From NCBI RefSeq assembly GCF_024171765.1, contig NZ_JAMTCI010000001.1:248001-312000 (forward strand): a stretch of DNA of 64,000 nucleotides. The letters run 5' to 3'. The stretch is from Williamsia deligens (GTDB lineage Bacteria > Actinomycetota > Actinomycetes > Mycobacteriales > Mycobacteriaceae). Position numbers and translations under genes: made by a program. The notes beneath the pieces are model-generated. The model saw nothing but the letters and a program-made list of their open reading frames with translations. It ran no database searches and was not told the DNA's origin. This document shows positions 8,148 through 15,577 of this stretch, in pieces (position 1 is the first letter of the stretch; each line of letters opens with the position of its first letter).

Positions 8148-8429
8148 CTACGCGGCGCGCGCCAACCAGAGGCGTTTGCGGCACACGGCTTTCATCTGTT
8201 CGACGACGTGAGCCGGGAGCGTCCCGCCGTCGTCGACGCGTTCGGCCGGGTTGTCCAGGTACTCACGGAGGCGGTGGAAGAACTCCACGTCGCCCATCCC
8301 GAACTCCTCGCGGATCTTGTCGGTGGGCCCCCCACCGCGTTGGAACCACCCCAGCTCGAACTCCAGCAACTTGCCGTCGTCCAGGCCGCGGTTCCCCATC
8401 CCGCTGCCGACCGTCGCACCCATGCTCAT
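8148..8429 (-). CDS. DUF3263-like helix-turn-helix protein
   Basis: A 93-aa cytoplasmic protein. The core LLEFELGWFQRGGGPTDKIR and following EEFGMGDVEFFHRLREYLDN matches the actinobacterial DUF3263 pattern (aromatic-rich helix, then a helix-turn-helix-like segment). I start it at 8429 (MSMGATVGS) where a G-rich stretch precedes the ATG; an in-frame extension to 8567 is possible but its sequence looks non-coding. It converges on the DedA gene, with 13 bp between stops. Regulatory or DNA-binding role is inferred from fold only. Confidence 0.7.
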   Translation of the reverse strand: MSMGATVGSGMGNRGLDDGKLLEFELGWFQRGGGPTDKIREEFGMGDVEFFHRLREYLDNPAERVDDGGTLPAHVVEQMKAVCRKRLWLARAA

Positions 8430-8572
8430 ACCGCCTACCCCGTCGATGATCCTGTGCCCGTGTCCCGCTCGACACCGGGTCTTCTCCACCGGCTCCGAGC
8501 GACCCGTCCATTGTGCCGATCGAAGGTGACATGGACCACCCTTATTGCGCACGACGAATGAATACACGAAGA

Positions 8573-8603
8573 ACGGGGAGCGACCCTGGGGGCCGCTCCC
8601 CGT
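8573..8603 (-). terminator. intrinsic terminator of the first porin gene
   Basis: A perfect 10-bp stem (ACGGGGAGCG / CGCTCCCCGT) with an 11-nt loop, 20 bp past the stop of the porin gene at 8624. Read on the minus strand it is followed by TTCTTCG, a weak U tract. Confidence 0.7.
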
Positions 8604-8623
8604 CTTGTCGGGTTCGTGCTGTG

Positions 8624-9295
8624 TCAGCCGATGCTGAACGGCTTGCCGACGAGGGTCACGTAGCCGTCGACCGCGTCGGTCGAGACCTTGACCTTCACGT
8701 AGGCCTTGGCCTCGGCGAAGCCGGCGCAGCCGTCGACGCGGAACTGCTCCTGGCTGTACGCCAAGCCCGCGCGGGTGCCCTTGAACTCGAAGCCGGTGTC
8801 GTCACCGTTCTTCACGACGCTGACCGCGGTGGCCTTGCCCGGCGAGAGCTCGAAGGAGCTGCCGATCGAGTTGTTGGACAGGTCCGCACCATCCCCTGTC
8901 GTGCCTGCAGCTTTAGCCGCATCCAAGATCTGCTCCGTCGACAGGCCGCCCTGAGCGTTGGCGCCCGCACCGAAGTTGAGCTGGCAACCGACGATGTAGC
9001 CGGCGTCGATCGCACCGCCGGTGGCACCTGAGCCGCCGACCGTGACGAGCACCTTGCCCGAGACCAGCACGTTGCGGCTGGTCGGCAGGGCGACGGTGGA
9101 CTGCTGGCGACGGTCGACCGACTCGTCGAAGAGTCGGACGGTCACCTTGGTGCCGTCGACGAGGGTCTGGGAGGTGAACCCGCCGGGCAGCGGGCCGGCC
9201 GCGGCGCCGCCGGCGCCGAGGCTGGAGAGGGCGACGGCCGAGACGGCGGCGAGGCCGGCGACCGCGCCGGCGCGACGCTTGGTGCTGGTGTTCAT
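8624..9295 (-). CDS. MspA-family porin-like secreted protein (copy A)
   Basis: A 223-aa exported protein with a Sec signal peptide (MNTSTKRRAGAVAGLAAVSA to an Ala-rich cleavage region near residue 33). The mature part contains the MspA-family landmarks LVDGTKVTVRLFDES and the central GYIVGCQLNFGAG strand, then Gly/Thr/Val-rich beta strands ending in FSIG. MspA forms octameric outer-membrane pores in mycobacteria. A strong ribosome binding site (GAAGGGGAAACC) precedes the ATG. Copy B lies 73 bp upstream in the same orientation. The extra Cys in GCQ and VDGCAG could form a disulfide. Confidence 0.85.
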   Translation of the reverse strand: MNTSTKRRAGAVAGLAAVSAVALSSLGAGGAAAGPLPGGFTSQTLVDGTKVTVRLFDESVDRRQQSTVALPTSRNVLVSGKVLVTVGGSGATGGAIDAGYIVGCQLNFGAGANAQGGLSTEQILDAAKAAGTTGDGADLSNNSIGSSFELSPGKATAVSVVKNGDDTGFEFKGTRAGLAYSQEQFRVDGCAGFAEAKAYVKVKVSTDAVDGYVTLVGKPFSIG

Positions 9296-9368
9296 GGTTT
9301 CCCCTTCAGGAAAGTCGTTCTGCGTGCAGCAGATGGGTCTATCGGAGATGGAAGGACGGATCTGCTGC

Positions 9369-9998
9369 TCAGCCGAGCGTGAACGGGACGCCGTACAGGG
9401 TGGACTTGATGTAATAGTCGCCGGTCGTCTCGAGCACGGCGATCGAGCGGGCCTGCGCGTAGCCGCCGCACTGCTGCACGTCGATCTGGAAGCGCTGGAG
9501 CTGCACGGCCGCCGTGGTGCCCTTCAGCTCCTTCGCGCCGACAGCCACGGTCTGCACCTGGCCGGGCGACAGGGGCACGGTCAGCGAGCCGGACAATCCG
9601 AAGCTGGGCAGCGGAAGAGCGTTGCTGGCGCTGGGTCCGCCGACACTGAACCCGAGCCCGCCCTTGAGGCCCTCGATGTTGATCTGGCACCCGATGAGGT
9701 AGCCGACGGTCAGCTTGCCCGACGTGCCCTTGGGGTAGGTGGCGAAGAAGTTGCCGAAGGTCTCGGCGGCGCGACCGGCGCCGTTGTTCGCCTGCGACTT
9801 GACGGGGAAGATCCCCTCGCCCGTGCGGGCGAGCTTGATCGTGGTGCCGTCGACACCGACGGTGGTCTTGGATCCGTTGGGGAGGGCACCGGCGGCAGCA
9901 TTGCCCGCGCCCATGCTGGCCAGACCGACGGCCGAGACCGCGACGACGGCGGCGGCCGCTGCGAGGCGGCGCAGACCGAGCTTGCTCTTCGTGCTCAT
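9369..9998 (-). CDS. MspA-family porin-like secreted protein (copy B)
   Basis: A 209-aa exported paralog of the 8624 protein. The start at 9998 gives a clean signal peptide (MSTKSKLGLRRLAAAAAVVA onward, cleavage near the Ala-Ala-Ala-Gly at about 35) with an AGAGGG ribosome binding site; the longer open frame to 10154 lacks a signal-like start. Landmarks are VDGTTIKLARTGEG, GYLIGCQINIEG, and a Cys near the C-terminal VQQCGGYAQA, which pairs in position with the Cys in copy A. The two genes probably arose by tandem duplication and may be co-transcribed. Confidence 0.85.
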   Translation of the reverse strand: MSTKSKLGLRRLAAAAAVVAVSAVGLASMGAGNAAAGALPNGSKTTVGVDGTTIKLARTGEGIFPVKSQANNGAGRAAETFGNFFATYPKGTSGKLTVGYLIGCQINIEGLKGGLGFSVGGPSASNALPLPSFGLSGSLTVPLSPGQVQTVAVGAKELKGTTAAVQLQRFQIDVQQCGGYAQARSIAVLETTGDYYIKSTLYGVPFTLG

Positions 9999-10368
9999 TC
10001 GTTCCCTCTCAAGGACGTGCTGTGAACCAGACTGTGGCGAAGCGTAGCCCGGTGTGACCTGACGGTTCCGCGAAATCGTTGCGTGGGCACTTGACGGTTG
10101 AGTTGCCCGACGTTTCGCGGAGGTTAATTCCGCGTCGAGCCCTCGTGACGCCACCGCCCCGGCCCGACCCGCGGCGACGCGGCACCGTCAGTTCATCTGT
10201 GGTGCGTTGTCGATCGGAACGTTAACCCGGGGGGCTTGACCGGACAACAGATGGGCTCGGCCCGGTCACGAAATGGGTACATCCGAACCGGATCACCACG
10301 ACAGGCCGAGCGATCGTGGCATAGACGACGAATCGGGCATCACCGGACCGCGCGCTCGCCTGACGTGG
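9999..10368. other. 370-bp intergenic region with a nested inverted repeat
   Basis: No supportable ORF. It should contain the promoter of the porin pair (read on the minus strand, a TACGCT -10-like hexamer lies about 45 bp before the start at 9998). A nested inverted repeat spans 10068-10120: outer arms CCGCGAAA / TTTCGCGG and inner arms GGGCA / TGCCC. It could be an operator or a folded leader. Nothing else recognisable. Confidence 0.5.
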
Positions 10369-10572
10369 TCATTCGTGATGCGGGGGCTTGTTCTCCCGGT
10401 ACCAGCGCTCGGAACCCGACCCCGCACCATCGTGATCTCCGTCACTCTTGGTTAGGGTTGCCTCATCTGCCGTCACCGACGGCAGGTCGTCGCCGAAGAT
10501 CCGTGCCAACCGACGACGACGCTCCCATGCGGATTCCTGCATGGGAGCGTCGTCGGAGTGCTTGTCGGACAT
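10369..10572 (-). CDS. conserved-looking small acidic/basic protein
   Basis: A 67-aa protein. Its N-terminal third (QESAWERRRRLARIFGDDLP) is a charged amphipathic helix, the middle is acidic and Gly-rich, and the end is the tail WYRENKPPHHE. I have a general memory of similar short actinobacterial proteins of the form ERRRRLA-FGD-LP...PPHH with no assigned function. It lies 11 bp downstream of moaB2 in the same direction, so it probably ends that transcript. The codons for residues 6-20 form a perfect 17-bp inverted repeat (10514-10555). Confidence 0.65.
   Translation of the reverse strand: MSDKHSDDAPMQESAWERRRRLARIFGDDLPSVTADEATLTKSDGDHDGAGSGSERWYRENKPPHHE
10514..10555. repeat. perfect 17-bp inverted repeat inside a coding region
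   Basis: Arms CGACGACGCTCCCATGC (10514-10530) and GCATGGGAGCGTCGTCG (10539-10555) with the 8-nt loop GGATTCCT. In the message of the 67-aa gene it starts 17 nt after the start codon, where such a stem could hinder early elongation. Confidence 0.85.
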
Positions 10573-10583
10573 GACCTCTGGCG

Positions 10584-11252
10584 TCAGAGCTCGGTGAGTG
10601 AGGAGATGATGCGCTCGGCGAGCGGGGTCACGGTGGCCATGCCGTCGCGGACAGCCGCACGGGAGCTGGCCAGGTTGACCACCAGGGTCTGACCCGACAT
10701 CCCGGCGACACCACGGGACAGCCCCGCGTCCGACGCACCGGCGGCCAGACCGGAACTGCGCACGGCCTCCTCGATCCCCGGCAGTGACCGGTCGAGCAGA
10801 CCCGCCGTCGCCTCCGGGGTGACGTCACGCGGTCGCACGCCCACACCGCCGACGGAGATCACGAGGTCGACACCACCGATGACGGCGGTGTTCAGCGCGT
10901 TGCGGATCTCGACCTCGTCGGCGGAGACGGCGATGGTCGCGTCCACGTGGAAGCCGGCCTCGGTGAGCAGCTCGCCCACGAGCGGGCCGATGAGGGTCTG
11001 GTCTTCGCCGTGCGCCGCGCGGTCGTCGACGACGACCACGAGGGCACGACCGAGGTCGTTGGACTCCAGGCTCACCGATGTCATGCGGTCATCCTGCCGC
11101 GACCCGGCCGCGAGTCGCTCGGCGGCCCGGTCGGCGTCGGCGACATCCTGCGAGGAGACGCCCAGTCCGACGGACCCGAGTTCGTCGAGGATGTCGGCGG
11201 CGGGCGGCTGCGGCAGGATCCGCAGGATCGTCGAGGATTTGTCGAGGGTCAT
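10584..11252 (-). CDS. moaB2: MoaB/MogA-type molybdopterin protein (moaB2-like)
   Basis: Member of the MoaB/MogA family that adenylylates molybdopterin. ALVVVVDDRAAHGEDQ, the SADEVEIRNALNTAVIGG stretch, DLVISVGGVGVRPRDVTPEA and GLSRGVAGMSGQTLVVNLA follow the family closely and are very like Mycobacterium MoaB2 (Rv0984). The usual GGTG is GGVG here. The ORF begins at an ATG sharing its A with the pepD stop (TGATG), giving 222 aa with a 56-residue N-terminal extension. A second ATG at 11084 (MTSVSLES), with an AGGA ribosome binding site, would give 166 aa, closer to family size. Gene order after pepD matches Mycobacterium. Confidence 0.9.
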   Translation of the reverse strand: MTLDKSSTILRILPQPPAADILDELGSVGLGVSSQDVADADRAAERLAAGSRQDDRMTSVSLESNDLGRALVVVVDDRAAHGEDQTLIGPLVGELLTEAGFHVDATIAVSADEVEIRNALNTAVIGGVDLVISVGGVGVRPRDVTPEATAGLLDRSLPGIEEAVRSSGLAAGASDAGLSRGVAGMSGQTLVVNLASSRAAVRDGMATVTPLAERIISSLTEL

Positions 11253-12799
11253 CAGCGGCCTCCGGTGTCGAGTGTGTCGAGGGTGACCTGAACGGTCTTG
11301 GACGACCCGTTGGCCGTGTAGGTGATGGAGACGGTGTCCCCGGGGGCGTGCGAACGGATGGCCGCGACGAGGGCGTCGCCGGAGGAGATCACCCTGTCGT
11401 TGACCTTGGTGATCAGCGAGCCGGACGGGATGCCGGCCTTCGACGCGGCACCACCGGCCTGCACGGCGGAGATCAGGGCACCGGGCGTCGCGGCGTTCTC
11501 GCCCGACGACTGCACCGACACACCGAGCCCGGCCTGCGTCGCACGACCGGTGCGCTGCAACTCCTGGGCCACGCGCATGGCCTGGTCGATCGGGATGGCG
11601 AAGCCCAGGCCGATGCTGCCGCCCTGCTGGCTGGAGCTGTCGGACAGGCTGGCGATCGCGGTGTTGATGCCGATCAGCGCGCCGTTCGCGTTGACCAGGG
11701 CACCACCGGAGTTGCCGGGGTTGATGGCCGCGTCGGTCTGGATGGCGTCGATGACCGAGGCGGTGCTGTTGTCCTCACCCTGGGTCGAGACCGGGCGGTT
11801 CAACGAGCTGATGATGCCCGTGGTGACCGTGCCGGCCAGTCCGAGGGGCGACCCGACGGCGATGACGTTCTGGCCGACGGCCAGGTTGCCCGACGTCCCA
11901 ACGGTGATCGGTGTCAGACCGGTCTTGTCGGCCTTGATGACGGCGATGTCGGAGATGGGGTCGGCGCCGACGACGGTCGCACCCGAGGTGCTGCCGTCGT
12001 TGTAGCTGACCGTCAGATTGCCCGACCGTCCCGACTCGGCGGTGACGACGTGGTTGTTGGTGAGGATGAAGCCGTCCTGGCTGAGCACGACGCCCGAGCC
12101 CTCACCCTCCCTGTTGCCGACGCGCACATCGATCGACACGACCGACGGCAGCACCTTCGCCGCGACGGCCTGCACCGACCCGGCCTCGCCCTGCACGGGC
12201 TGCGACGTGTCCCTGTCGCCGCCGAGCGGCGACGAGAGCGAGCGGCTCGAGGTGTTGTCGACACCGGCACCGACGACGCCTCCGACACCTCCGGCGACGA
12301 CCGCCAGGACGATCGCGCCGATCACGAGACCCGCGCGCGACCCGCCACGGTTCTGGGTCGCCACCGGCGCGGGGTGATACGTCGGCGACGCGAAGCCACC
12401 GGTGTAGGCGCCGTACTGCTGCGTCGAGTCGTCCTGGCCCGAGCCGAACTGCTGGGTGGAGCCGTACTGCTGACCCGACCCGTACTGCTGGCCCGAGCCG
12501 TACTGGCCGTACTGCCCCGGATCGGACTGCTGCCCGCCTCCGTACTGCTGGGACCCGTACTGCTGGGACCAGGGCTGCTGCTGGTCGGAGCCGTAGGCTT
12601 GCCCGTAGGACGGCTGGTTCTGCGCCGACCCCTGGTGGCCCGGGTAGTAGCGCGACGTGTCCTGCTGGTCGGCGGATCCCTGCGAGTCCGAGGACGAGCC
12701 CTCGTGGCGTCCCTGGCCGGACCAGCCGCCGGTGTCCTGCGCGTCACCGCCGCGCTCGCCACCCTGGCGTGACCCGGGATCGTCCTGGTTGTCGCTCAT
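11252..12799 (-). CDS. pepD: HtrA/PepD-type membrane-anchored serine protease with PDZ domain
   Basis: Envelope quality-control protease of 515 aa. The N-terminal about 140 residues are cytoplasmic and low complexity, rich in Gln, Gly, Tyr and Ser with repeated QQYGSGQ-like units, followed by one membrane helix (about 158-180). The trypsin-like domain carries the triad His about 249 (TNNHVV), Asp about 282 (SDIAVIKAD) and Ser about 362 (GNSGGALVN). A C-terminal PDZ domain (about 415-510) includes AGIPSGSLITKVNDRVI. It sits directly downstream of mprAB, as pepD does in Mycobacterium tuberculosis, and has its own MprA-like box at 12929, so MprA control is likely. Confidence 0.95.
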   Translation of the reverse strand: MSDNQDDPGSRQGGERGGDAQDTGGWSGQGRHEGSSSDSQGSADQQDTSRYYPGHQGSAQNQPSYGQAYGSDQQQPWSQQYGSQQYGGGQQSDPGQYGQYGSGQQYGSGQQYGSTQQFGSGQDDSTQQYGAYTGGFASPTYHPAPVATQNRGGSRAGLVIGAIVLAVVAGGVGGVVGAGVDNTSSRSLSSPLGGDRDTSQPVQGEAGSVQAVAAKVLPSVVSIDVRVGNREGEGSGVVLSQDGFILTNNHVVTAESGRSGNLTVSYNDGSTSGATVVGADPISDIAVIKADKTGLTPITVGTSGNLAVGQNVIAVGSPLGLAGTVTTGIISSLNRPVSTQGEDNSTASVIDAIQTDAAINPGNSGGALVNANGALIGINTAIASLSDSSSQQGGSIGLGFAIPIDQAMRVAQELQRTGRATQAGLGVSVQSSGENAATPGALISAVQAGGAASKAGIPSGSLITKVNDRVISSGDALVAAIRSHAPGDTVSITYTANGSSKTVQVTLDTLDTGGR

Positions 12800-12928
12800 G
12801 CGTCGAAGTCCTCCATCGCTGCTCCGGAGCGGCTCGGGCCGGCCGGCGTCGTGAGACGCGGGACCCTCCGCGGGGAGTGACGCACAGCTGCGTCGTCGTA
12901 CCTGTTGACCCTAATCCTGGCGGGGGGT

Positions 12929-12946
12929 CCTGAGAGAGGTCTGAGA
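12929..12946 (-). promoter_or_regulatory. MprA-like box upstream of pepD/htrA
   Basis: On the minus strand TCTCAGA-CCTC-TCTCAGG, the same 7-4-7 direct repeat as at mprA. A -10-like CAGGAT begins 9 bp further on (12919-12914), as at mprA; TAGGGT at 12913-12908 is an alternative. The leader to the ATG at 12799 would be about 100 nt. Confidence 0.75.
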
Positions 12947-13001
12947 CCTGTCGATGAGTACCGAAAGGAACTCACCTCACGCGTGGATGGTCACGGCGAG
13001 G

Positions 13002-14627
13002 TCACCGCCCGTCGTCGACCGGCCCGGGACCCGGCGTCGGCCGACCGGGCAACTCGATCCGGATCCGGGCGCCACCGAGCGGCGACTCCCCCGCCTGCAC
13101 CGAGCCGCCGTGACGGACCACCACCTGCCGGACGATCGCAAGCCCCAGACCCGAACCCGGCATCGACCGCGCCGAGTCCGATCGGTAGAAGCGCTCGAAG
13201 ACCAGATCTCGATCCTGCTCCGGGATCCCGGGACCCGCGTCGGACACGGTGAGCTCGGCGCGGTCGGCCGAGACGGACCGCAGCTCGACGTGCACCGGCT
13301 GGTCCGGCGGACTCCACTTGGCCGCGTTGTCGAGGACGTTGAGCACCGCCCGCGACAGGCCGTTCGACTCACCGAACACGAACCACGGCACCATCGACAC
13401 CGAGAACTCGACGTCACTGCGACGCCGGCGGACACGCTCCAGCGAGCGGTCGACCACCTCGCCGAGGTCGATCTCCTCGGCGATCGTCTGCGGTGCGTCG
13501 TCTCGGGCCAGGTCGACGAGATCGCCGACGAGCGTGGACAACTCCTCGATCTGCGCCATCACGTCCGACTGCAACTCCGCCATGTCACCGGCGGGGATCG
13601 AGCGCGCACCGGGGGCGTTGCTGGCGATCAGCAGCTCCAGGTTCGTCCGCAACGAGGTGAGCGGGGTGCGCAGCTCGTGACCCGCGTCGGCCACGAGCCG
13701 TGATTGTCGTTCCCGCGACTCGGCCAGCGCCCGCAGCATCGCGTTGAAACTGTCGGTGAGACGGGCGAGTTCGTCGTTGCCGGTCACCGTGATCGGCTCG
13801 AGGTCGTCGGTGCGGGCCACCCGTTCGGCGGCCTGGGTCAATCGTGCGACCGGCCGCAGTCCCGCGCGCGCCACCGTCGTCCCCGCCACGGCGGCGAGGA
13901 TGACGCCGCACCCACCGACGATCGCGAGGACCCACGCGAGCCGACCCAGCACCTTGTCCGTGGGATCCAGGCTCTGCGCCATCACGAGGGTGTTCCCGTC
14001 GGCGAGCTTGCGCGCCAACACCCGTTGGTTGTCGACGGTGCGCAGACTCGACGCGCCCGACGAGGACGGATCCGCCGCCGCGACGTCCCGCTCCACCACA
14101 CCGAACGGGACCTCGCCGATCTGGAAGACCTGACCATTGGGTCGCACCAGGGCGACGGAGATGTCGGAAGAGAAGATGGTGCCCGCGACGAGGTTCTCCG
14201 GCGACGACTCGAGGAGTCCGAGGCGCGCCAGCTGCGTCATGCCGTCGGCCCGGTTCATTAGCTGCGCGTCGACGTCGGCGTACATGGCGCGGTAGACGAC
14301 CGCGTACGCGCTGGCCGCCATCACCGCGACCGCGATGCCGACGACCGTGGCCGCCAACAGGGTGACGCGCATCCGCAGGGAGATGGACCGGGTGAGGGCT
14401 GTGGCCTCCCGCATCGGACCGCGCCCGCCGGGATGCTGCGGGGGCGGTCCGCCCGACCCGTCGACCGGCTGCATGTCCCCGGGGACCGGATGCCAGGTGG
14501 CGTAGGGGGCGGCCGCCGGCCGCGATCCGGAGAGCGGGGTGTCGACGGGGCCATATGTCGGCTCGAACGACGGGCGGTCGGGATGTCCTGTCGGGGCACC
14601 GTCGCGACCGGGGCCCGCCGGCATCAC
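13002..14627 (-). CDS. mprB: MprB-like sensor histidine kinase
   Basis: Envelope-stress sensor kinase of 541 aa. A Pro/Gly-rich cytoplasmic N-terminus of about 90 residues precedes the first membrane helix (about 93-118). An extracytoplasmic domain (about 119-228), a second helix (about 229-250), HAMP, H-box [21 protein letters not shown]-box [11 protein letters not shown], and DAGPGIP and [12 protein letters not shown]-binding boxes follow. It overlaps mprA by ATGA. Orientation and neighbours (mprA before, pepD and moaB2 after) match the Mycobacterium locus, where MprB is reported to sense cell-envelope stress. The long N-terminal tail is somewhat larger than I recall for M. tuberculosis MprB. 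Confidence 0.93.
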   Translation of the reverse strand: MMPAGPGRDGAPTGHPDRPSFEPTYGPVDTPLSGSRPAAAPYATWHPVPGDMQPVDGSGGPPPQHPGGRGPMREATALTRSISLRMRVTLLAATVVGIAVAVMAASAYAVVYRAMYADVDAQLMNRADGMTQLARLGLLESSPENLVAGTIFSSDISVALVRPNGQVFQIGEVPFGVVERDVAAADPSSSGASSLRTVDNQRVLARKLADGNTLVMAQSLDPTDKVLGRLAWVLAIVGGCGVILAAVAGTTVARAGLRPVARLTQAAERVARTDDLEPITVTGNDELARLTDSFNAMLRALAESRERQSRLVADAGHELRTPLTSLRTNLELLIASNAPGARSIPAGDMAELQSDVMAQIEELSTLVGDLVDLARDDAPQTIAEEIDLGEVVDRSLERVRRRRSDVEFSVSMVPWFVFGESNGLSRAVLNVLDNAAKWSPPDQPVHVELRSVSADRAELTVSDAGPGIPEQDRDLVFERFYRSDSARSMPGSGLGLAIVRQVVVRHGGSVQAGESPLGGARIRIELPGRPTPGPGPVDDGR

Positions 14628-15310
14628 GGCGGGGTCTCGCGCAGCACGTACCCGATCCCGCGGACCGTGTGGATCAGGCGGGATTCACCGTCGGCCTCGG
14701 TCTTGCGACGCAGGTAGCCGATGTACACCTCCAGGGCGTTGCCCGAGGTCGGGAAGTCGTACCCCCACACCTCCTCGAGGATCCGCCCCCGCGTCAGCAC
14801 GCGCCGAGGATTGGCCATCAACATCTCGAGCAGCGCGAACTCCGTGCGCGTGAGACTGATGGCCCGCTCCCCGCGGGACACGTCGCGCGTCACCGGGTCG
14901 AGCGTGAGATCGGAGAACGTCATCGACTCGGAATCGGCCTCGACGTCCGCGCCGGACCGTCGCAGCAGGGCGCGCAGGCGCGCGAGCAACTCCTCCAGCG
15001 CGAACGGCTTGGGCAGGTAGTCGTCGGCGCCGGCGTCGAGACCCGACACCCGCTCGGAGACACTGTCGCGGGCGGTCAGCACGAGGATCGGCAGGTCGTC
15101 GCCGGTGCTGCGCAGGCGACGACACACCTCCAGCCCGTCGAGCCGGGGCATCATCACGTCGAGCACGACGGCGTCGGGCCTCTCCGACTTGATGCCGTCG
15201 AGGGCCTCCATGCCATCGCTCGCGGTGTCGACGGTGTAGCCGTTGAACGACAGCGACCGTCGCAACGACTCCCGGACAGCGCGATCGTCATCGACCACCA
15301 GGATGCGCAT
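14624..15310 (-). CDS. mprA: MprA-like OmpR-family response regulator
   Basis: Response regulator of 228 aa: receiver domain with [20 protein letters not shown] at the N-terminus, phospho-acceptor Asp in [18 protein letters not shown] and [13 protein letters not shown], then a winged-helix DNA-binding domain ending [10 protein letters not shown]. The start at 15310 (MRILVVDD) was chosen over an upstream in-frame ATG because it fits the family N-terminus and because a CACACT -10-like hexamer ends exactly 6 nt before it (leaderless). An 18-bp direct-repeat box lies just upstream, as expected for autoregulation. mprB follows with a 4-bp overlap. Confidence 0.95.
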   Translation of the reverse strand: MRILVVDDDRAVRESLRRSLSFNGYTVDTASDGMEALDGIKSERPDAVVLDVMMPRLDGLEVCRRLRSTGDDLPILVLTARDSVSERVSGLDAGADDYLPKPFALEELLARLRALLRRSGADVEADSESMTFSDLTLDPVTRDVSRGERAISLTRTEFALLEMLMANPRRVLTRGRILEEVWGYDFPTSGNALEVYIGYLRRKTEADGESRLIHTVRGIGYVLRETPP

Positions 15311-15331
15311 GACCCCAGTGTGGCCGGGCCG

Positions 15332-15349
15332 ACTGAGATCGGGCTGAGA
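15332..15349 (-). promoter_or_regulatory. MprA-like autoregulatory box upstream of mprA
   Basis: Minus strand TCTCAGC-CCGA-TCTCAGT, two 7-bp half-sites 11 bp apart, ending 9 bp before the CACACT hexamer (15322-15317) of mprA. This is the most regular copy of the motif in the window. It lies between mprA and the divergent lipid operon that starts at 15578. Confidence 0.78.
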
Positions 15350-15410
15350 CAACACGCCGGGGAACCCGGGGACAACACGCCGGGGAACCCGGGGACAACA
15401 CGCCGGGACA
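15348..15410. repeat. 23-bp tandem direct repeat, about 2.6 copies
   Basis: Unit GACAACACGCCGGGGAACCC plus GGG, two exact copies followed by a 14-bp partial copy and a degenerate remnant (ACAACGCGCCG). It abuts the MprA box at 15332-15349 in the 267-bp region between mprA and the divergent reductase gene. Function unknown. Confidence 0.85.
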
Positions 15411-15577
15411 ACGCGCCGCGTGAGTGGCGATCAACGATCTCTCGCCCGTGATCAGAGCAACACCTGTGGAGAACGCCGCCTGTAGCCCCTCACAAAGTCT
15501 CGCCAAGCCGGTCACGGTTCGGACATTTCGCTCGCTACCGTCTGCCCGGTTCAGCACGCGACGAAAGGGTCTGGGGA

